Source of the DNA: an uncultured Candidatus Pelagibacter sp.
GTDB taxonomy: Bacteria; Pseudomonadota; Alphaproteobacteria; Pelagibacterales; Pelagibacteraceae
Length of the DNA stretch: 64,000 bases
Assembly: GCA_905612335.1 (NCBI GenBank)
Contig: CAJQRT010000026.1
Span: 1 to 64,000, forward strand
Direction: 5' to 3'
Positions within the stretch are counted from its first letter, which is position 1; every line of letters begins with the position of its first letter. The notes beneath the pieces were generated by a model. That model had not been told where the DNA came from. It did not search any database and saw nothing but the letters and a program-made list of their open reading frames with translations. The position numbers were made by a program, and so were the translations under genes. Below are positions 35,975-44,847 of the stretch, piece by piece.

Positions 35975-38495
35975 GCTTTCAGAATACAAGTTAACTTTGA
36001 TATATGCCTTAAGAGACTTGAGTAGAAATTATAAAAAAATTTCTAGTATTATTTTAACACTTTTTATAAGTTTATTTATCTTAAGTTCAATTTTCACAAT
36101 TGAGGATAGTTTGAACAAAGAACTAAATAATAACTCGAGAGCACTTTTGGGTGGTGATATAGAAATTGATTACAATCGTAATGTTGTGAATTTAGATTTA
36201 ATTAACCAAGTTAAAGAATTTGCTACTGTTTCTCAAATGGTGGAGTTTAGCACCATGATCTCAACTACTGATAAGACTAAAAATAAATCAATATTTTCTA
36301 GAATTAAAACAGTAGATGAAAATTATCCATTATTTGGCAAAGTGGGTTATGAACCAAGTGGTGCATTTGAAAAGTTACAAACTACAGAAAATACAATACT
36401 TGTTAATGAAAATATTTTTAAAAACCTTAATTTAAAAATAAATGATAAAATTAAAGTTCAAGATAAACTCTTTACTGTAATTGGTATTGTAAAATCTGTA
36501 CCTGATATCGGGGGTGCTTTTGTATTTGGTGATTTTGCTTTAGCTGGAAAACAAACATTAGAACTACTAAAACTTAACAACCTAGGCAGCTTTTTAAATT
36601 ATGAATATAAGGTAAGATTTAATGAGGGAGATAATCCAAAGGCTTTATCTAAAAAAATTGAGCAATTATTCAAAGATGAAAAAAAAGTAAGACTTAGATA
36701 TCACGAAAAATCTGACGGTCCTTTAAAGAGAATAATTGATAATTTCTCTCAGTTTTTGTCGCTTGTATCAATTAGTGCAATGTTAATTGCTGGAATTGGA
36801 ATTGCTAACACCCTACTTTCATTCATTAATCAAAACAATATGTCTATAGCAGTTAAGAAGTCTTTAGGCTTTTTTTCAAAGGACATTAAAATAGTCTACT
36901 ATCTACAATTACTCATTCTATTATTCATAATATCTACTGCTGCCTATTCTTTTAGTTTCTTTTTAGTCCCAATTGTTGATGTTTATTTGTCAGCTGGTCT
37001 TGGGTTAAATATTCAAGGTAGTTTTTCTATTCTTAATTATTTCAAAGTTTTTTCAGTAGGTTTATTAGTGTTAATCATATTTTCTATACCAACTATTAAT
37101 GCAATTGATCAAGTTAAAGCTTCAAACTTATTTAGAAATGTATTTCAAAACCTTCAATTTTATTATTCAAAGAAATCAATTGTTTTAAGTCTATTTTTAT
37201 TATCAGTTTTAATTTCTTTATTTACTATTGGTTCAGCTCGACCCATTTATAGCTTGGGTTATTTTGGAGCATTCTTTATTTGTCTATTAGTTTTTTATTT
37301 ATTATCAAACTTGATTATTAAATTATTTAAAGGTCTTAAAGAGCACCCAAATATTTCAATTAAAGTATCTGTTAAAAATATTACTCAAACTAAAAGTATT
37401 ACTCCTATAACTATTATGTCCTTGGGTTTAGGGGTCACCCTATTATTAACTTTAGCTTTTGTTGGCTCAAACTTTAAAAGAGAAATTGCAAAATCAATAC
37501 CAGAACTTGCTCCTGATTATTTTTTTATTGGCATTCAAAGTGATGAAAGGCAAATATTTGAAGATTTAATATTTGATATGGATAAAGAAGCTAACCTTGA
37601 AATTGTGCCGATGGTCTCAACAGGTATTGTAAAAATTAATGGAATAGATCCGAAAACTTATACCGCTTCAAGTAATGATAGCAACTGGGCGATTAGAAAT
37701 GACAGAAGGTCTTCTTGGACTGATAAAGTTTTAAAAGATAATCCGATTGTAGAAGGTAAGTGGTGGGATTTAAGCAGGCCTGATAAACTTCAAATTTCGC
37801 TTGATAGTAAAGTTGCTAAAGATCTTAATATTAAAATTGGTGATATTTTTACTTTAAATATCTATGGTCGTGAAATTGAAGGTGAGATTGTAAACTTTAG
37901 ATTGGTAGACTACAGGGATTTTACCATTAATTTTGCAATGTTATTAAATCCTCAATTTGCAAAAAATATACCCCATGAATATTTGGCCACTGCAAAATTT
38001 AAAAGTTTAGAAAATTTTAATGAAATTACTTTGTTGGATAAAATGCCCAGTCTTTCTATTATAAAAATTACTGATTACTTGGAAAAAGTAACCGATCTAT
38101 TAAATAAAGTGTTTATTGCTGTAACTGTTATATCGGCTATAACTATAGTCATTGGTTTAATTGTCATATCAAGCGCAATTATAGTTCAGGGAAAAATTAA
38201 AGAATTTCAAAACTTAATATTTAAAATTCTAGGCTTTTCTAAGGTTGAGGTTGTGCTCTCTTCAATCATTGAGTTTTTTATTATATTCACATCCATAATT
38301 CTAATAGCTCTATTTTTTGCAGTTATAGGTTCGCAATTTATCATCGAAAATATTTTCCAAATTACTTGGATGTTTGATTTGGTGATATTTTTAAAGGTAA
38401 CTATTGGTATTGGACTTGCTACTTTAGTCTTAATTATGATTACTAATTTTAAGTATTTAAGCCCTAAAGTTTACCCACTTATAAGAAATCAATAG
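35958..38495 (+). CDS. ybbP: ABC transporter permease (YbbP-like, FtsX domains)
   Basis: An 845-residue MacB/FtsX-type permease from the ATG at 35958 (MEKLSKLSEYKLT). Order: N-terminal helix, large periplasmic domain, FtsX helices around residues 250-350, two extra helices near residue 420, a second periplasmic domain, and the last FtsX helices from about residue 725. This duplicated layout is typical of YbbP. Its 3' end overlaps a decayed minus-strand gene fragment by 17 bases. Confidence 0.9.
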   Translation: MEKLSKLSEYKLTLIYALRDLSRNYKKISSIILTLFISLFILSSIFTIEDSLNKELNNNSRALLGGDIEIDYNRNVVNLDLINQVKEFATVSQMVEFSTMISTTDKTKNKSIFSRIKTVDENYPLFGKVGYEPSGAFEKLQTTENTILVNENIFKNLNLKINDKIKVQDKLFTVIGIVKSVPDIGGAFVFGDFALAGKQTLELLKLNNLGSFLNYEYKVRFNEGDNPKALSKKIEQLFKDEKKVRLRYHEKSDGPLKRIIDNFSQFLSLVSISAMLIAGIGIANTLLSFINQNNMSIAVKKSLGFFSKDIKIVYYLQLLILLFIISTAAYSFSFFLVPIVDVYLSAGLGLNIQGSFSILNYFKVFSVGLLVLIIFSIPTINAIDQVKASNLFRNVFQNLQFYYSKKSIVLSLFLLSVLISLFTIGSARPIYSLGYFGAFFICLLVFYLLSNLIIKLFKGLKEHPNISIKVSVKNITQTKSITPITIMSLGLGVTLLLTLAFVGSNFKREIAKSIPELAPDYFFIGIQSDERQIFEDLIFDMDKEANLEIVPMVSTGIVKINGIDPKTYTASSNDSNWAIRNDRRSSWTDKVLKDNPIVEGKWWDLSRPDKLQISLDSKVAKDLNIKIGDIFTLNIYGREIEGEIVNFRLVDYRDFTINFAMLLNPQFAKNIPHEYLATAKFKSLENFNEITLLDKMPSLSIIKITDYLEKVTDLLNKVFIAVTVISAITIVIGLIVISSAIIVQGKIKEFQNLIFKILGFSKVEVVLSSIIEFFIIFTSIILIALFFAVIGSQFIIENIFQITWMFDLVIFLKVTIGIGLATLVLIMITNFKYLSPKVYPLIRNQ

Positions 38496-38664
38496 TTTTT
38501 TGATTTGGATGAAGTTCTGATAATTTTCTAGCAGCAGATACACCTGCGTAACCAGCACCTACTATTAGCCAGTCACAGAATTCATCTTTATCTAAAGTTT
38601 TTATATTAGATCAAGCATCAGGGTCATTAATCCAACCACAACTATTATCATTAACTACATTCAT
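38479..38664 (-). pseudogene. Remnant of an FAD-dependent (DAO-type) oxidoreductase
   Basis: A minus-strand frame from ATG at 38664 shows MNVVNDNSCGWINDPDA, an in-frame TGA at 38611-38613, then SNIKTLDKDEFCDWLIVGAG and YAGVSAARKLSELHP, a clear N-terminal FAD-binding motif. After about 60 codons it stops inside the ybbP 3' end, and the remaining several hundred codons are gone. It sits directly downstream of xsc on the same strand, so it may once have been part of the sulfonate pathway. Confidence 0.8.
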
Positions 38665-38703
38665 GTAGTTAGATTATGACAGATAAAATATTTTAAAAAT
38701 ATC

Positions 38704-40488
38704 TTAAGATACCAAAGAAGGTTGCTTAATCATGTCTTCTTTATTGATCCCAGCAACTTTAACAGGAGCTTTCATTGCATCTCTTCTGAAAGGCTCACCG
38801 AGTTCTTGGTTTAGAATTACTTCAATAAATGTTGTAATTCCTTTCTTTTGATCTTCACATGATTGTTTAATAGCAGCTGTAGTCTCTTCCATTGTACGAA
38901 CAGTAACTCCTTTTAATCCACAAGCATCAGCAACTTTTGCATAACTTAAATTAGGATCAAGCTCTGTTCCAATAAAATTATCATCATACCATAAAGTAGT
39001 ATTTCTTTTTTCTGCTCCCCACTGATAATTTCTGAAAATTACCATTGAAATTGCTGGCCATTCAGGTCTCGCTACAGAACTCATTTCGTTCATACTTATT
39101 CCAAATGCACCATCACCTGCAAAACCTATTACTGGTGTATCAGGACATCCAATTTTTGCCCCAAGAATTGATGGAAAACCATAACCACATGGACCAAATA
39201 GTCCTGGTGCTAAATATTTTCTACCTTTTTCAAATGTAGGATAAGCATTTCCAATTGCACAGTTGTTACCAATATCACTTGATATAATTACATCATCAGG
39301 CATTCCTGCTTGAATACCTCTCCAAGCTTCTCTAGGAGACATTCTGTCTGCATCTCTTTTTCTAGCTTCAGCATTCCAAACTGTACCTTCATCATCATCT
39401 TCGTGATCTAAACTTGATAATTCTTGTAACCATGCTGATTTAGTTTGATGAATAGTATTTTTTCTCTCTTCTCTATTCGTATCTCCTGCTGTTGGAGAGA
39501 GTTGAGCTAAAATTTGCTGAGCTACTAATTTTGCATCCCCACAAATACCAACTGATACTTTTTTGGTTAAACCAATTCTATCTGAATTCATATCAACTTG
39601 AATAATGCTTGCATCTTTTGGCCAATAGTCCATTCCATAACCTGGTAAAGTTGAGAAAGGATTTAGTCTTGTACCAAGTGCAAGAACAACATCTGCTTTA
39701 CTAATTAATTCCATTCCAGCTTTTGATCCATTATATCCTAATGGTCCTGCAGCTAGCGGGTGACTTCCTGGAAAACTATCATTATGTTGATACCCAGAAC
39801 AAACTGGCGCATCTAGTTTTTCAGCTAATTTTTTACAATCTTCAATCGCTCCACCAATTACAACACCAGCACCAGATAATATCACTGGAAATTTAGCATT
39901 TGATAATAAGTCTGCTGCTTTTTTAATTGCTTCAACACCACCTGCTTGTTTTTCTAATCTTACAATTGGAGGAAGATCAATATCAATAACTTGTGTCCAA
40001 TAATCTCTTGGAACATTTATTTGTGCAGGAGCCGATCCTCTGATTGCTTTTTCAATTACTCTGTTCAATACTTCTGCCATTCTTGAAGGATCTCTAACTT
40101 CTTCTTGATAACAAACCATATCTTTAAATAAATTCATTTGCTCTACTTCTTGAAAGCCACCCTGACCCATAGTTTTATTTGCAGCTTGTGGTGATACTAA
40201 AAGTAACGGTGTATGATTCCAGTATGCAGTTTTAATTGGTGTAACAAGACCGGTAATTCCAGGACCATTCTGCGCAATAACCATTGACATTTTACCAGTA
40301 GATCTTGTGTAACCATCCGCAATTAATCCACCATTAGTTTCGTGTGCTACATCCCAAAAAGTTATTCCTGCATCAGGAAAAATGTCTGAGATGGGCATAA
40401 AGGCTGAACCAATTATTCCGAATGCGTGTTCAATTCCATGCATTTGTAAAACTTTTACAAAAGCTTCTTCAGTTGTCATTTTAGTCAT
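38704..40488 (-). CDS. xsc: Sulfoacetaldehyde acetyltransferase
   Basis: Thiamine-diphosphate enzyme converting sulfoacetaldehyde and phosphate to acetyl phosphate and sulfite. The 594-residue protein begins with TTEEAFVKVLQMHGIEHAFG, contains IAQNGPGITGLV and the ThDP/metal motif GFAGDGAFGISMNE, and its length matches Xsc rather than acetolactate synthase. A Shine-Dalgarno-like AAAGG precedes the ATG at 40488; a second ATG lies three codons in. Divergent from suyAB across a 113-base spacer. Confidence 0.93.
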   Translation of the reverse strand: MTKMTTEEAFVKVLQMHGIEHAFGIIGSAFMPISDIFPDAGITFWDVAHETNGGLIADGYTRSTGKMSMVIAQNGPGITGLVTPIKTAYWNHTPLLLVSPQAANKTMGQGGFQEVEQMNLFKDMVCYQEEVRDPSRMAEVLNRVIEKAIRGSAPAQINVPRDYWTQVIDIDLPPIVRLEKQAGGVEAIKKAADLLSNAKFPVILSGAGVVIGGAIEDCKKLAEKLDAPVCSGYQHNDSFPGSHPLAAGPLGYNGSKAGMELISKADVVLALGTRLNPFSTLPGYGMDYWPKDASIIQVDMNSDRIGLTKKVSVGICGDAKLVAQQILAQLSPTAGDTNREERKNTIHQTKSAWLQELSSLDHEDDDEGTVWNAEARKRDADRMSPREAWRGIQAGMPDDVIISSDIGNNCAIGNAYPTFEKGRKYLAPGLFGPCGYGFPSILGAKIGCPDTPVIGFAGDGAFGISMNEMSSVARPEWPAISMVIFRNYQWGAEKRNTTLWYDDNFIGTELDPNLSYAKVADACGLKGVTVRTMEETTAAIKQSCEDQKKGITTFIEVILNQELGEPFRRDAMKAPVKVAGINKEDMIKQPSLVS

Positions 40489-40532
40489 AATAATTGGGCC
40501 TTTCTGTCAGTGTTGTTTATAAATTTTATTAA

Positions 40533-40549
40533 TTAAATTGTTAATTTAA
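40533..40549. promoter_or_regulatory. Possible operator in xsc / suyA spacer
   Basis: Inverted repeat TTAAATT-GTT-AATTTAA in the middle of the divergent spacer. Position is suitable for a shared regulator site, but the arms are only A/T, so chance occurrence is quite possible. No regulator gene is adjacent. Confidence 0.25.
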
Positions 40550-40601
40550 AGGATTAATATATAAGAATTAGAAAATTTCAAACAAACAAATCGACACAAT
40601 T

Positions 40602-40886
40602 ATGGCTACAGAAATCATTATACATGACGAAAAAGACAACGTAGGAGTGGTTGTTATTGATAAAATTACTCCAAAACAAGATTGTGCTTGTTGGATTATG
40701 GAAAATGATAAAACAATCCAGATTCAGTCAGTAGATGAAATTCAATTAGGACATAAAATTGCAATGATTGACCTTAATGAGGGAGACACTATTTTAAAAT
40801 ATGGTCATGACATTGGAAAAGTAGTTAAATCAATCAAAAAAGGCGAACATGTTCATGTTCATAATGTAAAAACTAAGAAGTGGTAA
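40602..40886 (+). CDS. suyA: (2R)-sulfolactate sulfo-lyase, small subunit
   Basis: A 94-residue SAF-domain (UxaA N-terminal-like) protein. The C-terminal [12 protein letters not shown] motif is typical of this subunit class. With SuyB it cleaves sulfolactate to pyruvate and sulfite. Assignment as SuyA rather than an altronate dehydratase subunit rests on the adjacent suyB-type gene, xsc, and sulfite-handling genes. Confidence 0.85.
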   Translation: MATEIIIHDEKDNVGVVVIDKITPKQDCACWIMENDKTIQIQSVDEIQLGHKIAMIDLNEGDTILKYGHDIGKVVKSIKKGEHVHVHNVKTKKW

Positions 40887-40891
40887 AAAAT

Positions 40892-42058
40892 ATGGAAATT
40901 CCAAAAAATTTTTTAGGTTATAAAAGAGAAAATGGCAGAGTTGGTACTAGAAACCATGTAATTATCTTACCTGTAGATGATATTTCAAATGCATGTGCTG
41001 AAGCTGTAGCAAACAATATTAAAGGTACAATGGCTCTTCCTCATTCATATGGAAGACTGCAATTTGGTGCTGACTTAGATTTGCATTTTAGAACAATGAT
41101 TGGGACTGGGAAAAACCCTAATGTTGCTGCTGTAATTGTTATTGGAATTGAACCCAAGTGGACAAAAAGAATTGTTGATGAGATAGCTAAAACTGGAAAA
41201 CCAGTTGAAGGTTTTCACATTGAAAGAACTGGTGACATTGGAACTATAATGAAGGCTTCTAAAAAAGCTCAAGAATTTGCAATGTGGGCTTCTGAAAAAC
41301 AAAGAGAAGAGTGTCCTTTAAGCGATTTATGGATTTCAGTTAAATGTGGTGAATCTGATACAACATCAGGTCTTGCTGCTAACCCTACAGTTGGAAACTT
41401 AATGGATAAATTAGAGCCATTAGGAGTTCATTTATGTTTTGGTGAAACGTCTGAGTTAACTGGTGCTGAAAAAGTTTGTGCCACAAGAGGCGCAACACCT
41501 GAAGCTTCAGAAAAATTCATGAAAACTTGGAGTGATTATAACGATTTTATTTTAAAAGAAGCAACTGATGATCTTTCTGATAGTCAACCAACTGCAGGAA
41601 ATATTGCAGGTGGACTAACAACTATTGAGGAAAAAGCATTTGGAAACTTTCAAAAGATTGGAAATTGTAAATTTATTGATGTTTTAGAACCAGCTGAAGA
41701 ACCTACTAAAGGAAAAGGTTTATACTTTATGGATACTTCATCTGCAGCAGCTGAGTGTATTACACTTCAAGCAGCAGCTGGATTTAATATTCACTTATTT
41801 CCAACAGGCCAAGGTAATATTGTAGGTAACCCTATTGAACCTGTTGTAAAATTAACTGCTAACCCACTAACTGTAAAAGGTATGGGTGAACATATTGATT
41901 GCGATGTATCAAAAATACTATCACGTGAGATGACTATGTCTGAAGCAGGTGATGAGTTAATTAAATCTATGATTAGGGTAGCAAATGGTAGATTAACATG
42001 TGCAGAAAGTTTAGGACATAAAGAGTTTGTTATGACTAAGCTCTATAGAAGCGCTTAG
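40892..42058 (+). CDS. suyB: (2R)-sulfolactate sulfo-lyase, large subunit
   Basis: UxaA-family C-terminal domain protein of 388 residues. It starts [20 protein letters not shown], the usual start of this subunit; the frame extends four codons upstream to a GTG overlapping suyA. Conserved Cys-containing segments [28 protein letters not shown] and [12 protein letters not shown] fit the iron-sulfur lyase/dehydratase family. Products are pyruvate, which enters central carbon metabolism, and sulfite. Confidence 0.87.
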   Translation: MEIPKNFLGYKRENGRVGTRNHVIILPVDDISNACAEAVANNIKGTMALPHSYGRLQFGADLDLHFRTMIGTGKNPNVAAVIVIGIEPKWTKRIVDEIAKTGKPVEGFHIERTGDIGTIMKASKKAQEFAMWASEKQREECPLSDLWISVKCGESDTTSGLAANPTVGNLMDKLEPLGVHLCFGETSELTGAEKVCATRGATPEASEKFMKTWSDYNDFILKEATDDLSDSQPTAGNIAGGLTTIEEKAFGNFQKIGNCKFIDVLEPAEEPTKGKGLYFMDTSSAAAECITLQAAAGFNIHLFPTGQGNIVGNPIEPVVKLTANPLTVKGMGEHIDCDVSKILSREMTMSEAGDELIKSMIRVANGRLTCAESLGHKEFVMTKLYRSA

Positions 42059-42084
42059 TTTTTAAAGTTCCTTACTCTGTAAAT

Positions 42085-43164
42085 ATGGCTTATCAAAAAA
42101 TTATTAACATACTTCCTGGTGTAGTACTTGCTTTAGTCTTCTGTTTATTTTCACAAGGGATAAACAATGTCATTGGTATAGAGATGTTTGGAACCACTAA
42201 AAGTCCTATTTCAACTGTGATGATTGCAATATTACTTGGAATTATTATGGGAAATGCATTTACACCAAGACCAGGCATGATGATTGGTTTGGATTTTACT
42301 CAAAAATATATTCTTAAATTAGGAATAATTTTTTTAGGAATAAGATTAAGCTTTGAGGAGTTTCTTAAATTTGGAACAGTTGCTATTCCCTTAATCATTG
42401 TATGTATATTAAGTGTTCTTATTCTTATTAAATTATTAATTAAAAAAGTTCCAATCTCATCTAAAATGTCTTACTTGATAGCAATTGGTACAAGTGTTTG
42501 TGGTGCAACAGCAATAGTGGCAGTAGCCCCCGTTATAGAAGCAAAAAAAACTGAGGTTGCTTATGCAATAGCAAATATTACGTTGTTCGGTGTTATAGCT
42601 ATGCTTGTTTATCCTTATTTTGCAGAATGGTATTTTTATGGAGAGCCTATAATGGCAGGCTTGTTTTTAGGAACAGCTATTCATGAAACTTCACAAGTGG
42701 CAGCAGCTGGGTTAATTTATGACCAACAATTTAATAGCCCTGAAACTCTGAATGTAGCTACAGTTACAAAACTTATAAGAAATACATTTTTAGTAATCAT
42801 GGTCCCACTATTTGGTTTTTTATATAATAGGGGTAAAGTTAAAGATAAAAACTATTCAATATTCAGTATTTTCCCATATTTTGTACTTGGTTTCATTGGG
42901 ATGATTGTTGTGAGGAATATTGGAGATCAAATATTTACTTTAGAAAATGGTAATTATGAACTTTGGAAAACTTTAATTAACTATATTAAAAGCTTGGCTA
43001 CTGTCTTTCTTACCATGGCTATGGCTGCAGTCGGTATATCTATTAACTTGAATGAATTAAAATCTATGGGATACAAACCATTTGTTGTCGGATTAATTGC
43101 TGCTGTGACAGTGGGGATAGTTAGCATTGTAAGTCTTGAGACTTTTCTTAAAGTTTTTTTATAA
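42085..43164 (+). CDS. YeiH / UPF0324-family putative sulfur-anion exporter
   Basis: Integral membrane protein of 359 residues with about ten helices. GIIFLGIRLSFEEF, IGTSVCGATAIVAVAPVI and LFLGTAIHETSQVAAAG are the family signatures. Some members are annotated as sulfate exporters on the basis of context; here the position 26 bases after suyB supports export of sulfite or sulfate, but direction and substrate are inferred. Confidence 0.85.
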   Translation: MAYQKIINILPGVVLALVFCLFSQGINNVIGIEMFGTTKSPISTVMIAILLGIIMGNAFTPRPGMMIGLDFTQKYILKLGIIFLGIRLSFEEFLKFGTVAIPLIIVCILSVLILIKLLIKKVPISSKMSYLIAIGTSVCGATAIVAVAPVIEAKKTEVAYAIANITLFGVIAMLVYPYFAEWYFYGEPIMAGLFLGTAIHETSQVAAAGLIYDQQFNSPETLNVATVTKLIRNTFLVIMVPLFGFLYNRGKVKDKNYSIFSIFPYFVLGFIGMIVVRNIGDQIFTLENGNYELWKTLINYIKSLATVFLTMAMAAVGISINLNELKSMGYKPFVVGLIAAVTVGIVSIVSLETFLKVFL

Positions 43165-43165
43165 A

Positions 43166-44248
43166 TTATTTTGCCTTTAAAGCGTATTTCTTTCTTAAGG
43201 TTGAAAAAAACTTTCTAATAAGAGCAGCACCCACTCCTAAAGAAATTGCAAACATAATTGAAAACAATCCATAAAAAAATGGCATATCTTCAGAAAATTC
43301 TAAGATAAATAATGAGAAAAAATTTAAATCTGAAGTTAATACTTGTATTATTTCTTGTTCGGTCTGATCAGTAAAAAAAGTTTCATAAGCAATAGCTATT
43401 CCAACTATTAATAGTAAAATTGCTAATAATGCTTTTAAACCAGAACTATCAATTTTTTCACCAAGTTTTTGTCCTACTTGAACACCTATAATTGATCCAA
43501 TAACTAACATGACTACTAACATTAAATCTATGGAACCAAAATTAAATGAATGCAAAAAAGTAACTATGACACTTACAAAAATAGTTACAAACAAAGAAGT
43601 TCCTGGAACTAATTTTGTTGGCATTTTAATTATATAAATCATCGCTGGTACTAATATAAAGGCGCCACCTATTCCCATTATAGCAGCAATAAATCCTACA
43701 ATTAAACCAATTATAATTGGAGTAAATGCACTTTCATATAACTTTGATTTTGGAAACCTCATTCTTAATGGAAGACCGTGTATCCAATAATGAACGTGTA
43801 ACTTTTTTTTAACTAAAAGGTTTCTTTTTGCTCTGTCTATTTCACTAAGACTTTCGACTAACATTAGCGTACCAATTATTGCAAGTATATACATGTAAGC
43901 TAAAGAAATAACTGTATCAATTTTTCCAATACCTTTAAAATATGTAAAAGTATAAATACCTAATGCGGTACCAACTGTTCCACCAATAACAATCATAAGA
44001 CCCATTTTATAATCTAAAGTATTTTTTAAATAATGAGTTGTTGATCCTGATACTGATGTTGCAAGAATATTGTTAGCTTCATTTGCAACAGCATATGCAG
44101 GTGGTACACCTAAAAAAATTAAGAAAGGTGTCATTAAAAAACCACCACCTACTCCAAATAAACCTGAAAGTACTCCAACGATTGCACTCAATAAAAGTAT
44201 TTCAATAGGGTTAACAAAGACTTGAGCTATTGGTAAAAATACATCCAT
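43166..44248 (-). CDS. TauE/SafE-family sulfite/sulfonate exporter
   Basis: Integral membrane protein of 360 residues with the family repeat GLFGVGGGFLMTPFLIFLG near residue 30 and a second IMGIGGAFILVPAMIY near residue 190. TauE proteins are proposed to export sulfite formed from sulfonates. It is longer than minimal family members because of a cytoplasmic insertion around residues 135-175 and a C-terminal pair of helices. Convergent with yeiH, one base apart. Confidence 0.87.
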   Translation of the reverse strand: MDVFLPIAQVFVNPIEILLLSAIVGVLSGLFGVGGGFLMTPFLIFLGVPPAYAVANEANNILATSVSGSTTHYLKNTLDYKMGLMIVIGGTVGTALGIYTFTYFKGIGKIDTVISLAYMYILAIIGTLMLVESLSEIDRAKRNLLVKKKLHVHYWIHGLPLRMRFPKSKLYESAFTPIIIGLIVGFIAAIMGIGGAFILVPAMIYIIKMPTKLVPGTSLFVTIFVSVIVTFLHSFNFGSIDLMLVVMLVIGSIIGVQVGQKLGEKIDSSGLKALLAILLLIVGIAIAYETFFTDQTEQEIIQVLTSDLNFFSLFILEFSEDMPFFYGLFSIMFAISLGVGAALIRKFFSTLRKKYALKAK

Positions 44249-44275
44249 AAAAATTAACAGTTGTTAAAAAACAAC

Positions 44276-44410
44276 TTAACCAAATGTGATAAAAGTTCCA
44301 ACTAGTATAACACCCCAATAAGCAGCTAGACTAACAAAGATCCCAGTTTTTATGAAAGTTACTTTAAAATTTGAAAGATTTTTTACTATTTTTACGTTGG
44401 AAAATGACAT
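44276..44410 (-). CDS. Single-helix small protein upstream of the TauE-like gene (44 aa)
   Basis: Frame MSFSNVKIVKNLSNFKVTFI followed by a hydrophobic segment containing SLAAYWGVILVGTFITFG. Same strand as the TauE-like exporter and 27 bases before it. No family recognised; a small accessory subunit of the exporter is a reasonable guess only. Confidence 0.5.
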   Translation of the reverse strand: MSFSNVKIVKNLSNFKVTFIKTGIFVSLAAYWGVILVGTFITFG

Positions 44411-44477
44411 TGCAACCGTCAATACACCCAGTTAATTATTTGTCAAATAAATAGTTAATATAAAATGATTTTTTTTA

Positions 44478-44828
44478 TTAGTAGATGGTTGCTCCAAAAA
44501 CTTTGACATCCTCGCCCTCAACTCCGAGAACTAATCTCCCAAGAAACTCTCCCTCAATTTCTTTACTCTTTTGTTTGAATAATACAGTGATGTTCAAACC
44601 TCTTCTAAGACATCCAAATGCCTCATAATCCTCAGATAAACTGGTTAATAGCTTGTTGTTAGCCCACTGTTTTCCAAGCTCAACTTCATTAGCTCCAAAT
44701 AACATTTGAGTTCCAAAATCTTTAGTAAAACCACCATAATCTTTCATATTTGAGGTTTTAACAAGATTGTTCCAAATAGGAATAGCAATTGCTATAATCT
44801 CATCGTCAGATTTCTCTAAAAGATTCAT
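44478..44828 (-). CDS. Uncharacterised protein downstream of aprA (116 aa)
   Basis: From the ATG at 44828 (MNLLEKSDDEIIAIAIPIWN) the protein is 116 residues; a longer frame overlaps aprA. It has a helical first half and a strand-rich second half (FGCLRRGLNITVLFKQKSKE, LVLGVEGEDVKVFG), suggesting a small alpha+beta domain such as an SnoaL-like or cystatin-like fold, without a convincing family match. It starts 19 bases after aprA in the same operon, so a role in APS/sulfite chemistry is likely. Confidence 0.7.
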   Translation of the reverse strand: MNLLEKSDDEIIAIAIPIWNNLVKTSNMKDYGGFTKDFGTQMLFGANEVELGKQWANNKLLTSLSEDYEAFGCLRRGLNITVLFKQKSKEIEGEFLGRLVLGVEGEDVKVFGATIY

Positions 44829-44847
44829 AATTTTAAGTTTAATTTTT

